NCBI RefSeq assembly: GCF_000317615.1
Contig: NC_019780.1
Location: forward strand, 62,001 to 126,000
Length of the DNA stretch: 64,000 bases
From: Dactylococcopsis salina PCC 8305
Lineage (GTDB): Bacteria; Cyanobacteriota; Cyanobacteriia; Cyanobacteriales; Rubidibacteraceae
Direction of reading: 5' to 3'
The notes under the pieces were generated by a model, which was given only the letters and a program-made list of their open reading frames with translations, was not told the origin of the DNA and ran no database searches. This document shows, in pieces, positions 43,301-50,089 of the stretch. A program made the translations under genes and the position numbers. Positions within the stretch are counted from its first letter, which is position 1, and the number at the start of each line of letters is the position of its first letter.

Positions 43301-43966
43301 TTCCTCACTACTCCCTCCCATCTTCTCACTTCTCACTCCTCTCTCCTCTCTTCTCTCTTCTGGGTTCACTGGCGGACAATCCTTAAACCTTGGCGGAATC
43401 TCAATTAATGCTTTGTTAATCAACACCGCAACTGGGTTTAAATCACTTGCATGAGCTTCTAACCCCAACCGTTGCGCCTCTAGGGGAATCGAACCACCGC
43501 CAGCAAAGGGATCATAAACTGGAGGGGCGTGTTGTGCAATGTAGTCTCGCACAGCTTCGGGGTTTGTGGGCGGTTCTTCTCCTCGACTCCAAGCCAAACA
43601 GCGAGCAATCTCCCGTTGTGCTTCGTTAATGGTTTGTTCGTCTTTAATATCATCCCAAGACACCAACCCCCGCACTTTCTGCTTCTGATTTCCTTTCTTA
43701 TCCGTCTCGATGGTAATGCGTCCTAAAATATCGAATAGGCGTTGTCGTTCCTTGGTTTGTTCTGCTTCGGTGGGAAACTTTTCTGGCCAACTGGAAGGAT
43801 CATCCACTAAAGAAGCCCATAACACCGCCCGACAAGCAGCCAATGGTCTCCGCGCCCACCAGAGATGCAGTGTAGAGGGATGTCCGTGACGAATAGACTT
43901 TTCACGGGCGGATTCGGCGTTGATGGCTTCGAGAGGGAGGGCGACTTCAATGAGTTTTTTTCGCAT
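40367..43966 (-). CDS. DUF1156 DNA methyltransferase with large insertions
   Basis: A 1199-residue frame. N-terminal DUF1156 start (IEVALPLEAINAESAREKS, HGHPSTLHLWWARRPLAACR), SAM-binding motif VYDPFAGGGSIPLEAQRLG (about 150-168), a zinc ribbon (RCPNPACGCQMPL at about 420 and RCLACETPVGLDY at about 560) and the catalytic STDPPYYDNIGYSD (about 797-810). This is an adenine/cytosine N-methylase of the type found with DUF499 and helicase genes in defence loci. Two stretches do not belong to the family: about 205-370, which overlaps a complete nested gene in another frame, and about 458-514, a Glu/Arg 14-residue repeat. Activity is uncertain, although all motifs are kept. Confidence 0.85.
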   Translation of the reverse strand: MRKKLIEVALPLEAINAESAREKSIRHGHPSTLHLWWARRPLAACRAVLWASLVDDPSSWPEKFPTEAEQTKERQRLFDILGRITIETDKKGNQKQKVRGLVSWDDIKDEQTINEAQREIARCLAWSRGEEPPTNPEAVRDYIAQHAPPVYDPFAGGGSIPLEAQRLGLEAHASDLNPVAVLINKALIEIPPRFKDCPPVNPEERREERGVRSEKMGGSSEETGEGQEEKNALSGTDCLAKGDESSTGDISSRTETSKGGNLRDEITNNKSSSINSSEYRRGMDKGVQQGQSSFSSNLSGFSSRDRDTSDPMRTGRVVSSGGDAGSQGFVGGSQSDTNNDASEDENRELRGEESEVRKAATQSSLLFPLSYKGAQGLAADVRFYGQWMRDEAFQRIGHLYPQVELPEGGKATVIAWIWARSVRCPNPACGCQMPLVRSFQLSKKKGRTAWVEPVVEERREKREDRREGEEERREKREDRREGEEERREKREDRREGEEERREKREDRREGEEERKQDNVLTSNSSLLSPGDNALTSNSSLLSPRIRFEVRTGEGEIPEGTVQRKGARCLACETPVGLDYVRSEGKAKRMSQQLMAVVAESKQGRVYLSPTVEHIKIANSAEPTWKPEADLPKNTRDFKTPNYGMRTFAELFTPRQLVALTTFSDLVTEVKEKVIEDAINAGLSDDDITLENGGTGVKAYAEAIGTYLAFGVSRLSNRSSTICIWNQIGEKIEQTFARQAIPMTWDFAEANIFSSSTGSWQGSLEWIPKVVECSDCEVNSIAVLQNCQESSYSNQHLVSTDPPYYDNIGYSDLSDFFYVWLRRSLHTTYPPILNTLLTPKAHELVATPYRFNGDKQKAQTFFEKGLGKAFNQMHTVSHADYPMTVYYAFKQTEAETKGNGDQSIASTGWETMLEGLMKAGFSIDGTWPMRTERPTGVKISMNALASSIVLVCRPRPETATQTTRRQFLSELKRELPKALKTLQQGNIAPVDLAQASIGPGMAIYSQYTAVLENDGSPMPVRTALQLINQILDEFLTEQEGEFDGDTRWALTWFEQNQFNPGQYGDAETLSKAKNTSVQGMVEAGIIEAKAGKVRLLKREELPTDWTPDTNTRMPDWELTQYLIRELLNNGEMGAAELLSKLGDRGEGTRDLAYRLYSLCERKNWAQDAIAYNSLVTAWPEITRLAIEFQSQTSQQTTLDF
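42425..42592 (-). repeat. 42-bp coding minisatellite, four copies
   Basis: Four identical 42-bp units at 42425, 42467, 42509 and 42551, with a partial fifth. Read with the methyltransferase they encode a 14-residue unit, EERREKREDRREGE. The tract lies between the two halves of the zinc ribbon, and its length, a multiple of three, keeps the frame. Just downstream in the gene (42340-42418) another repeat, encoding SNSSLLSPGDN, occurs twice. Confidence 0.95.
42861..43342 (-). mobile_element. IVS-like insertion inside the DUF1156 gene
   Basis: A stretch of about 480 bp absent from the family. It has a complete four-helix-bundle gene between complementary arms: 43323-43342 pairs with 42861-42880 at 17 of 20 positions. 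The arms are purine/pyrimidine-biased (AGAGGAGTGAGAAGTGAGAA on the minus strand). This arrangement matches the intervening sequences of bacterial 23S rRNA, which encode such proteins and form a stem. Exact borders are inferred. Confidence 0.6.
42919..43275 (-). CDS. Four-helix-bundle protein (23S-IVP/Avd family), nested
   Basis: A 118-residue protein, MHYRELIVWQKAMKAAQEIY, then LPKEETYGMRSQITRAVVSI, PANIAEGW and SQGSLAETETLL, matching the S23/IVP four-helix-bundle family (TIGR02436 type) along its full length. It is on the same strand as the methyltransferase but shifted by one base, so both frames are open. GAGGAG lies 5 bp upstream of the ATG, a strong ribosome-binding site, which decides this start over an upstream ATG at 43329. 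Relatives are encoded in 23S rRNA insertions and, as Avd, in diversity-generating retroelements; molecular function is poorly known. Confidence 0.88.
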   Translation of the reverse strand: MHYRELIVWQKAMKAAQEIYLLVPKLPKEETYGMRSQITRAVVSIPANIAEGWTRESNKDKAHFLAISQGSLAETETLLTLCEQVGWFPVEETQVVRGLLEEVSRILTTMRRKMRTEN

Positions 43967-43977
43967 GGGGTTTGGGT

Positions 43978-44187
43978 TTACTTGAGATCGTCTTCAGATA
44001 GAGATGCTTGCTTCATTAAATAACGAAGGAGTCCAACTTTCAAATCTTTGTTACCATGAATCGGAACTGAGATGCGAGTAGTTTGACCTGGTTTGCAGTA
44101 TATGTGGTGACTTCCTTGAATACGAAGCAGTTGCCATCCATTCTGTTCCAAAATCTTGGCAAACTTTTTACCAGAAATTGACTTCAT
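43978..44187 (-). CDS. hicA: HicA mRNA interferase toxin
   Basis: A 69-residue double-stranded-RNA-binding-fold toxin. [13 protein letters not shown], the catalytic [10 protein letters not shown] and [17 protein letters not shown] are the HicA signature. It overlaps hicB by 4 bp and ends 11 bp before the methyltransferase start, so the TA pair probably leads the methyltransferase transcript. Confidence 0.94.
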   Translation of the reverse strand: MKSISGKKFAKILEQNGWQLLRIQGSHHIYCKPGQTTRISVPIHGNKDLKVGLLRYLMKQASLSEDDLK

Positions 44188-44390
44188 ATTGCAATTTCCA
44201 TCACACGGCTGTTCTCACTCGTTTCTAGAGAGTCCACATCAACGGATAAACAGCCTTCTACCGCTTCATAGAGATTTTCTAATAATTCTTCAAAGGTGTC
44301 TCCTTGGGTTGCACAGCCTGGAATCGCAGGAACTTCCGCCCAATAGCCTCCTTCTTCAGCTTCATGGATAATTATTTTGAGTTTCATCAC
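44184..44390 (-). CDS. hicB: HicB antitoxin
   Basis: A 68-residue partial RNase H-fold antitoxin: [39 protein letters not shown]. It lacks a C-terminal DNA-binding domain, as short HicBs do. First gene of the hicBA pair, preceding hicA by overlap. Confidence 0.94.
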   Translation of the reverse strand: MMKLKIIIHEAEEGGYWAEVPAIPGCATQGDTFEELLENLYEAVEGCLSVDVDSLETSENSRVMEIAI

Positions 44391-44460
44391 TGCTTTCCTT
44401 TTGATTAATTTTTTTCTATTGTCGCTTATGATGGGGGAGCGTGACCCATGAACGGCATAA

Positions 44461-44643
44461 TCTGAAAAGAAGCGCGTCGTTTACGGAGAAACCCGTGAAA
44501 TTGGTGTCGGAGCTATTCAAGGAGTTGTTATCCTGACTGTTGCTCACACTGAACGAAACGGTAAAATCCGCATCATCTCAGCCCGTAAAGCTACGCCAAG
44601 AGAAAGAAAAGACTATTATGAGTATCTCGCGCGATCGACTTAA
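44461..44643 (+). pseudogene. brnT: BrnT toxin, N-terminally truncated
   Basis: A 60-codon frame without a start, beginning right after a stop: [49 protein letters not shown]. The VHTER...IRIISARKATPRER end is the BrnT signature. The first third, with the GFDWD-type start, is missing. The intact antitoxin gene follows and overlaps it. Confidence 0.75.
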
Positions 44644-44860
44644 AGAACTGGAAAATCTCCCAGACTCGGAAATCGATACTTCTGATATTCCCGAACTGGA
44701 TGAAACCTTTTGGCAAAATGCGAGAAAGGTAGAGCCTGTTTCTAAAGAAACTGTTGCGATTTCTTTAGATAAGGATACCCTCAATTGGCTTAAACATGAA
44801 ACGTCGGATTATCAAAATTTAATTAATCAGGTTTTACGTGCTTATATGAACCAACACTAA
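44618..44860 (+). CDS. brnA: BrnA antitoxin
   Basis: An 80-residue antitoxin. The N-terminal part (LPDSEIDTSDIPELDETFW) binds BrnT, and the C-terminal ribbon-helix-helix (VAISLDKDTLNWLKHE, YQNLINQVLRAYM) binds DNA. It overlaps the brnT fragment by 26 bp. An antitoxin without an intact toxin may now serve only as a regulator or be on the way to loss. Confidence 0.88.
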   Translation: MSISRDRLKELENLPDSEIDTSDIPELDETFWQNARKVEPVSKETVAISLDKDTLNWLKHETSDYQNLINQVLRAYMNQH

Positions 44861-44892
44861 TTTCCAATTTGACTTTGAGAAGGTGGCGTTAT

Positions 44893-45012
44893 ATGAATCC
44901 TGAAGAATTAGAGAGAAAATTTGATGCAGGTGAGGATGTACTGGAGTATTTTGATTTATCTACCCTCAAACGTCCTGGTTTAGAATTAAACAACAAAATC
45001 ACTAATGACTAA
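44893..45012 (+). pseudogene. N-terminal fragment of a CopG/BrnA-like antitoxin
   Basis: A 39-codon frame: MNPEELERKFDAGEDVLEYF, DLSTLKRPGLE. This is the usual start of CopG-type antitoxins whose RHH domain follows the RPG motif. Here the frame stops 11 residues later, so the DNA-binding part is lost. A purine-rich stretch (GAGAAGG) lies upstream of the ATG. Confidence 0.6.
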
Positions 45013-45035
45013 AATTTGTAACTCAATTACATTTC

Positions 45036-45060
45036 GTAGGGTGGGCATTGCCCACCCTAC
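45036..45060. repeat. 25-bp palindrome GTAGGGTGGGCA
   Basis: GTAGGGTGGGCA and TGCCCACCCTAC flank one T: a perfect 12-bp stem. It is a widespread type of cyanobacterial intergenic hairpin. It follows the decayed antitoxin and could terminate transcription from either side. Confidence 0.7.
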
Positions 45061-45104
45061 CGTCAATTCAGATTTTATCACTGTAAATTGACTTTTAATC
45101 ACTC

Positions 45105-45392
45105 CTATGAAACTTGTCTGTCTGTCCATTCATTACGCTGTTGATTAACCCAATATTGGGCATCTTGACCGTCTATTAAGTTAGGAGCAATGCCTTTAAA
45201 GTCTTTTAGAGACCGTTCACTTTCTTGGTCTGCATAATTTTGGATATATTGAAAAAGTCTCTCATCATCAGATAAGTTAGGAGGTGCTGAAGGAACTTGT
45301 AATTGTTGTGCTAAGTATTGGAAAAGTTCAAGTTTTTCGTTTTGATTTAAGGTATCAATTTGATTAATAATATAGTTTAAGTGTGAAGTCAT
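45105..45392 (-). CDS. Hypothetical 95-aa protein, antitoxin-like
   Basis: A helical protein with HLNYIINQIDTLNQNEKLEL near its start and an acidic middle (LSDDERLFQYIQNYADQESE). The composition and the N-terminal helix resemble small cyanobacterial antitoxins that precede PIN or RelE toxins, but no family is identified. No toxin gene follows. It has a normal ATG and purine-rich upstream DNA. Confidence 0.5.
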   Translation of the reverse strand: MTSHLNYIINQIDTLNQNEKLELFQYLAQQLQVPSAPPNLSDDERLFQYIQNYADQESERSLKDFKGIAPNLIDGQDAQYWVNQQRNEWTDRQVS

Positions 45393-45433
45393 TGTTTCCT
45401 CGAAAATTTCATTAATTTTTAATTTGGAAAGTG

Positions 45434-45550
45434 TTAATTCATAATAACTGCTTGAGGAATAACAATACTGCTGTATAGTTTTTGTAATAAATTAAGCTGA
45501 TGAATTGCTGCTAAATTATTGATTACGGAAGTGTCGCTGATAACAATCAA
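45434..45550 (-). pseudogene. DUF3368 (PIN-like) toxin, N-terminal remnant
   Basis: A 38-codon frame starting TTG: IVISDTSVINNLAAIHQLNL, LQKLYSSIVIPQAV, then a stop. SDTSxINxLAxI is the start of DUF3368 PIN-fold toxins, with the first catalytic Asp present. The remaining three quarters are missing. It overlaps the UPF0175 stop as in intact UPF0175-DUF3368 pairs. Confidence 0.75.
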
Positions 45551-45792
45551 AGCCGTCCCATATCCCTAAGATTTTCTAAATCCTTTTCAAAATCCGATAC
45601 ATCGTAATGAACGGGAATTTTCCGACTTGCCAGTATGTGCTGAAAAGTCATCCGATCAATCCCTGCAAAGCGACTGGCTTGCGCTAAGGTTAGTTTTTCT
45701 TGAGCAAAAAGCATAATTGCAATTTCCTGTTTCATTTCACTATCACTTAGCCCAGTTGTTGCTAAAATTTCATCAGGAACGATAACGCTCAT
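45547..45792 (-). CDS. UPF0175-family antitoxin
   Basis: An 81-residue protein: PDEILATTGLSDSEMKQEIA, LFAQEKLTLAQASRFAGIDR, FQHILASRKIPVHY. UPF0175 proteins are HTH-containing antitoxins of DUF3368 toxins. The gene is intact while the toxin is truncated. Confidence 0.85.
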   Translation of the reverse strand: MSVIVPDEILATTGLSDSEMKQEIAIMLFAQEKLTLAQASRFAGIDRMTFQHILASRKIPVHYDVSDFEKDLENLRDMGRL

Positions 45793-45870
45793 TATTTTTC
45801 TCCTCAGTCTTTATATGGGATACTCTAATACTTGCTACAAATGATCCCCCCAACCCCCCTTAGATAAGGG

Positions 45871-46039
45871 GGGCTGTTTCATTCTATTTTTTTGTCTATT
45901 CCAGACATTAGAAATAGCAGGGGTTTTACGGCTTTTTTCTTATGAATAAGTCAAATCAGAAGAAATATGCGCGATCGCGCCACTCTGTAAGAGGTTCAGC
46001 CGATCGCTGCCAATTTTGACCCCGAGAATGAAACAGCCC
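45871..46039. mobile_element. 169-bp MITE with perfect 15-bp inverted ends
   Basis: GGGCTGTTTCATTCT (45871-45885) and its exact complement AGAATGAAACAGCCC (46025-46039). A 17-bp direct repeat, CTTAGATAAGGGGGGCT, lies at both borders (45859-45875, partly within the left end, and 46042-46058). It is non-coding and contains one HIP1-like site. A single end of the same type (AATGAAACAGCCCTG) is at about 60788. Confidence 0.7.
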
Positions 46040-46103
46040 TGCTTAGATAAGGGGGGCTTAAGAAATCGGTGTGTAGCAAAGTTTTTTAGATTTCATATTG
46101 CTC

Positions 46104-49100
46104 TTAAATTTTAGTTCCTCGCTTCCACATCTCTTTCCAACTATAGTTGACACTACTCGCCCCCCAATCGGGTTCCCGTTGAAAGGGTTTCTCCAAATAA
46201 CATACCACACAGCTTTCTCCTGCAACCTGATAATGTCCCGTTGCTTCCCTTACCGCAAACGCATCTCTATCAGAAAAGTTCTCATCTGTGGGAACTTGGA
46301 CTAATGCGAGAATATAGTTATCTTCTTTATTTAAAGCGGTGAGGATTTCATTTTTAGTCACGGTAACGGTATCCGCCCCTTCTATCCTTCCTTTTACTTC
46401 TAAAAAGCGCAGATGTCCTGTTTCTGGGTTTAAAGATTCGATATCATAACCGCAGTTTTGGTCGCTGACATCACGGGGTTGATAGCCCAAGTTGGTTTCA
46501 GTTTTTATTACTGCTTCCATCGCTAGTTGTTCCACCCGTTGGGTTTCTCGTGCAAATTTGGGAGGTGTTGCGTCTCGTTTCGCTTGTAGGCGTTGCATTG
46601 CGCCAATGGGAACGACTAAAGCGCCGCCAACGACAACAGGGGGAAGGGGAGATAGTTTTCGTTCTTGTTCAAGTTCATAGAGGCGTTTCTCTAGGCGTGC
46701 TGCTAAGTCGTCGGCACGTTGTTGAGCTTTGCTAGAGTTGAGTTTAGCATTAACCTTTCCTGCTTGTTCTTGTAAGCGTAAGTCCGCTGCGCGTTGATCC
46801 CAATAGTTGATTTCTTTGGTGAGTCTGTCTTGTACAGCGCGACGGGTTTTCTCAATTAACTCTTCTTTACGATCGCGCACTTCTTTGAGATGTTGGGGAA
46901 CTAAGTTAGAAATGGCGTAACTGCTGGCTTGTTTTTCAATCTCATCTCGTAGGGCTAACCCTTCCACTAACGATTCTACAAGAGGCTGTTCTTCTTCGGT
47001 TAAAGGTCGATAATCTAAATAAGGGGCGTATCCTGCATTCTGGGCTTTTCCGTCGCTGTCAATCTCCACATACTGCATCCGACGAGACACCACCCGCCGT
47101 CCGCCGTCATTTGCAGGACGAGCATCTTGAATGGAATGTTCCAGATAAACCAACGCTCGCACGGTTTCACTAAAATCATTTTCATCAATGAGAATTGCTC
47201 CCTGTCGCAGTAAGTCCCGATGACGTTCTAAAATTAGGTCAATGGTTGCATTAAGAAGGGGATGACCGGGACACACAAACTCAGCAAGGGGTTTTCCAGA
47301 AACACTAATCAGTTCCTTTTGGAAACAAATCCGTTCATAGCGTCGCATAATCGCACTTCCCATCCCGATGATTTGATCTCGATTGCGAATCACAGCAGGA
47401 ACATGGGTAATCTCATAGCGTCGGCTTTCCCGTTGACGAATTGTTCCCCCTAAGCGTTGGAAGGCTTCAAGGAAGAAAGAGGCGATAAAATAGGGCTGGA
47501 CTTTCCGCGCTTCTGCTCGTTCCATACTTTCTCGAATTTTCTGGATTTTTGTTGCATCCATTGAGTCTCGCGCTAAAGCCCGTTCTTCCAGCAGTGCTTG
47601 CAGTCGTTCCCGTTCTACTCGTTCCGTCACTGCTTGATTGAGCTTTGCTTTCACATCAGCGCGATCGCCGTATCGAATCGCCTCAATGAGAAGTTCCCGC
47701 AGTTCTTTTCCTGCAATAGCTTTCCCCAGCACATCAAAGATTTTCCCCCCTAACGCCGTTTGCTCAACTTCTAGTTTCTGCAATAGTTTAAGATAGACAT
47801 CCCCTTCTCTTGTTTCCTCTGCGACGAGATTCCAAAGATGACAGACTTCTGTTTGTCCAATACGATGAATGCGACCAAATCGCTGTTCTAAACGGTTGGG
47901 ATTCCACGGGAGGTCATAGTTAACCATTAAATGAGCGCGTTGGAGATTAATCCCTTCTCCTGCTGCATCGGTGGCGATGAGAACATCCACATTAACATCC
48001 TGTTTGAAGGCTTCCTCGGCTTTTTTCCGTTCTTCTCGCCCCATCCCCCCATGAATTGTTACCACCGCTTCCGGACGACCTAATAGCGTTCCAATGCGCT
48101 GGGTCAAATAATTTAAGGTATCGCGATGTTCGGTAAAGATCACTAATTTACGACGATATCCCCCCGCATCAAACATTTCAGCGCGGTCTTGCAATAGTTT
48201 TGACAGTTCTTCCCATTTCCGGTCTTTCCCGCTTTGTTTTACTCGCAACGCCAGATTTTCTAACTCGCTGAGTTGATCAATTTCCGCTTGTAGTTCCACG
48301 ATGGTCTGGGCTGCACTCGCCTGATCCACCACTTCTTCTTCGGTGTTTTCTCGTTCTTGACTGGAATAGTCTTCAAAGTCATCATCCCAGTCTTCAGGAT
48401 TAATTGTCGTACCAAAATCTAATTCAGCACTCATTCCCCGTTTACGAACTTCCTCTTCTTGTAATCGCCGTTGTAACCGTTCTCGTCTTCGTTTTAGAGA
48501 CTGATAAATCGCTTCTGGAGAGGAAGCCAGGCGACGTTGTAAGATGGTCAGAGCAAAACCAACGGTTCCTTTGCGTCCATCATTGATCAGGGCTTCGGCG
48601 CGATTAAATTCTTCTCGCACATAATCGGTCACCTGTTGATAGAGAACGGATTCTAATTCTGATAGCTGATATTGGACGGTATGCGCTCGACGTTCGGGGA
48701 ATAGCGGTTTTCCGTTAAACTTTAAGAGGTCTTCTTTGACTAAACGGCGGATTAAATCGGAAGGATCGCAAGCATGAACCCCATCTCGAAATTTTCCTTC
48801 AAATCGATCGCTGTCGAGGAGAGCTAAAAATAACTGGAAGTCTTCTTCTTTTCCATTGTGGGGAGTTGCAGTCATTAGCAGGAAATGGCGGGTGAGAGAG
48901 GAAAGGAGTTTTCCCAGTTTGTAGCGTTTGGTTTCTCGGATTTCTCCCCCAAAGAAGGAAGCGGACATTTTATGGGCTTCATCAACCACCACTAAATCCC
49001 AGTCCGTTTGAGCTAATTTGGCTTTGAGATCATCATTGCGACTCAATTGATCTAACCGCGCGATCGCTCTGGGTATCTCCGCCAAAGCATTCCCTGTTCG

Positions 49101-49670
49101 TGCTGCTTCCATGCGGTCATTAGTGAGAATCTCGAAAGGGAGATCAAACTTCTGGGATAATTCATCTTGCCACTGTACCGCTAAACTCCCAGGACAGACA
49201 ATCAAACAGCGTTGCAAATCTCCTCGAATCAGCAGTTCTCGAATAAATAAGCCCGCCATAATCGTTTTTCCCGCACCTGGATCGTCAGCGAGAAGAAAAC
49301 GTAAGGGCTGACGGGTGAGCATTTCGCTGTAAACTGCTGTAATCTGGTGGGGAAGCGGTTCAACTAAAGAGGTATGAACCGCCAAGAGGGGATCAAAGAG
49401 ATGGGCGAGACGAATGCGATGGGCTTCGGAAACCAGTCGGAATGATCCTCCATCACCATCAAAACTCCAAGATCGTCCTTCCGTGACAATTTCCAGAGTG
49501 GTTTCATTATCTCGCAATAACAATTCTGTGTGGGGTTGTCCATTTACATCTTTATAAGTTAGTTCCACCACATCACTACCATGCCATTGGGTATCAATGA
49601 CGGTTACGTTTTGATTGGGAAGAACACCTCTAACCGTCGCACCACGAGTCAAATTTTCTAGTTGAGTCAT
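46104..49670 (-). CDS. SNF2-type helicase with C-terminal DUF3883
   Basis: A 1188-residue SF2 helicase. Motif I DDPGAGKTIMAGLF (about 129-142), motif II VVVDEAHKM, motif III LLMTATPHNGK, motif V ATDAAGEGINLQ and motif VI QRFGRIHRIGQ. Long coiled middle regions follow, and a DUF3883 domain at about 1050-1165 with GYDIES...LRFLEVKGR, a PD-(D/E)XK-like nuclease-type core. It is the first gene of the minus-strand locus and the probable motor/nuclease that works with the DUF1156 methyltransferase and DUF499 ATPase. DrmA/DrmB/PglZ genes are absent, so it is not standard DISARM or BREX. Confidence 0.88.
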   Translation of the reverse strand: MTQLENLTRGATVRGVLPNQNVTVIDTQWHGSDVVELTYKDVNGQPHTELLLRDNETTLEIVTEGRSWSFDGDGGSFRLVSEAHRIRLAHLFDPLLAVHTSLVEPLPHQITAVYSEMLTRQPLRFLLADDPGAGKTIMAGLFIRELLIRGDLQRCLIVCPGSLAVQWQDELSQKFDLPFEILTNDRMEAARTGNALAEIPRAIARLDQLSRNDDLKAKLAQTDWDLVVVDEAHKMSASFFGGEIRETKRYKLGKLLSSLTRHFLLMTATPHNGKEEDFQLFLALLDSDRFEGKFRDGVHACDPSDLIRRLVKEDLLKFNGKPLFPERRAHTVQYQLSELESVLYQQVTDYVREEFNRAEALINDGRKGTVGFALTILQRRLASSPEAIYQSLKRRRERLQRRLQEEEVRKRGMSAELDFGTTINPEDWDDDFEDYSSQERENTEEEVVDQASAAQTIVELQAEIDQLSELENLALRVKQSGKDRKWEELSKLLQDRAEMFDAGGYRRKLVIFTEHRDTLNYLTQRIGTLLGRPEAVVTIHGGMGREERKKAEEAFKQDVNVDVLIATDAAGEGINLQRAHLMVNYDLPWNPNRLEQRFGRIHRIGQTEVCHLWNLVAEETREGDVYLKLLQKLEVEQTALGGKIFDVLGKAIAGKELRELLIEAIRYGDRADVKAKLNQAVTERVERERLQALLEERALARDSMDATKIQKIRESMERAEARKVQPYFIASFFLEAFQRLGGTIRQRESRRYEITHVPAVIRNRDQIIGMGSAIMRRYERICFQKELISVSGKPLAEFVCPGHPLLNATIDLILERHRDLLRQGAILIDENDFSETVRALVYLEHSIQDARPANDGGRRVVSRRMQYVEIDSDGKAQNAGYAPYLDYRPLTEEEQPLVESLVEGLALRDEIEKQASSYAISNLVPQHLKEVRDRKEELIEKTRRAVQDRLTKEINYWDQRAADLRLQEQAGKVNAKLNSSKAQQRADDLAARLEKRLYELEQERKLSPLPPVVVGGALVVPIGAMQRLQAKRDATPPKFARETQRVEQLAMEAVIKTETNLGYQPRDVSDQNCGYDIESLNPETGHLRFLEVKGRIEGADTVTVTKNEILTALNKEDNYILALVQVPTDENFSDRDAFAVREATGHYQVAGESCVVCYLEKPFQREPDWGASSVNYSWKEMWKRGTKI

Positions 49671-49745
49671 TCCTTATGCCAGGTTCACTATAGTTACAAT
49701 ATATTGATTGTGATCAGTGTTTAGAGTGATCCTTCAGCAGGATAA

Positions 49746-49771
49746 CATCTCCGTAAAAGTTTACGGAGATG
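49746..49771. terminator. Hairpin between smtA and the helicase
   Basis: CATCTCCGTAAA, AG, TTTACGGAGATG: a perfect 12-bp stem with a 2-nt loop, 22 bp past the smtA stop. In plus orientation it is followed by a run of five T. It may end smtA transcription before the helicase gene; inferred. Confidence 0.5.
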
Positions 49772-49793
49772 AATGATTTTTGCAAGGTAATTT

Positions 49794-49943
49794 TTAGTTC
49801 TGGCAGTCACAACCAGAATGACCGCAACCTGAACCGTTGGGATGACCATTAGCACAGGCTTCACTGCAATAGAATTTACCCTCTTTTTCGATCGCGCGAT
49901 CGGTTTTAACGATACAAACGCAAGAATCGCAAGCACATTTCAT
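49794..49943 (-). CDS. smtA: SmtA-type bacterial metallothionein
   Basis: A 49-residue protein, MKCACDSCVCIVKTDRAIEK then GKFYCSEACANGHP, GSGCGHSGCDC. Nine Cys and two His reproduce the SmtA/BmtA Zn-finger-like pattern that binds four zinc ions. The N-terminal leader of Synechococcus SmtA is absent. It is easily missed because of its length; a longer frame on the same strand (49721-49936) is a shadow. No smtB/ArsR regulator lies next to it, unlike the Synechococcus smt locus. Role: zinc/cadmium binding in the cytosol. Confidence 0.93.
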   Translation of the reverse strand: MKCACDSCVCIVKTDRAIEKEGKFYCSEACANGHPNGSGCGHSGCDCQN

Positions 49944-49949
49944 TTGATC

Positions 49950-50020
49950 CAGTGACCAGTGACCAGTGATCAGTGACCAGTGACCAATGTAGAGACCTTC
50001 CTGTTACTGAGCTTGTTGAA
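49950..50020. repeat. CCAGTGACCAGTGATCAGTG units
   Basis: Tandem GTGACCA/GTGATCA units upstream of smtA (49949-49987) continue into a relative of the AGAGACGTTCC palindrome (49989-50036). No gene is recognised; a 27-codon frame at 50023-50103 is too short to support. Confidence 0.6.
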
Positions 50021-50089
50021 GTATGGAACGTCTCCCATTGGAGTTATATCAAGCAGTTGCTGAACATTTAGACGAGAAGTTTCATCCCT

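Noticed and set aside
36261-49670. BREX or DISARM assignment for the defence locus
   Set aside because: No PglZ/BrxZ, BrxL, DrmA, DrmB or DrmC-type gene is visible; the DUF499/DUF1156/DUF3883 set is a different combination.
49721-49936. 71-codon minus-strand frame
   Set aside because: It is an out-of-frame shadow of the metallothionein gene, which has the clear Cys/His pattern.
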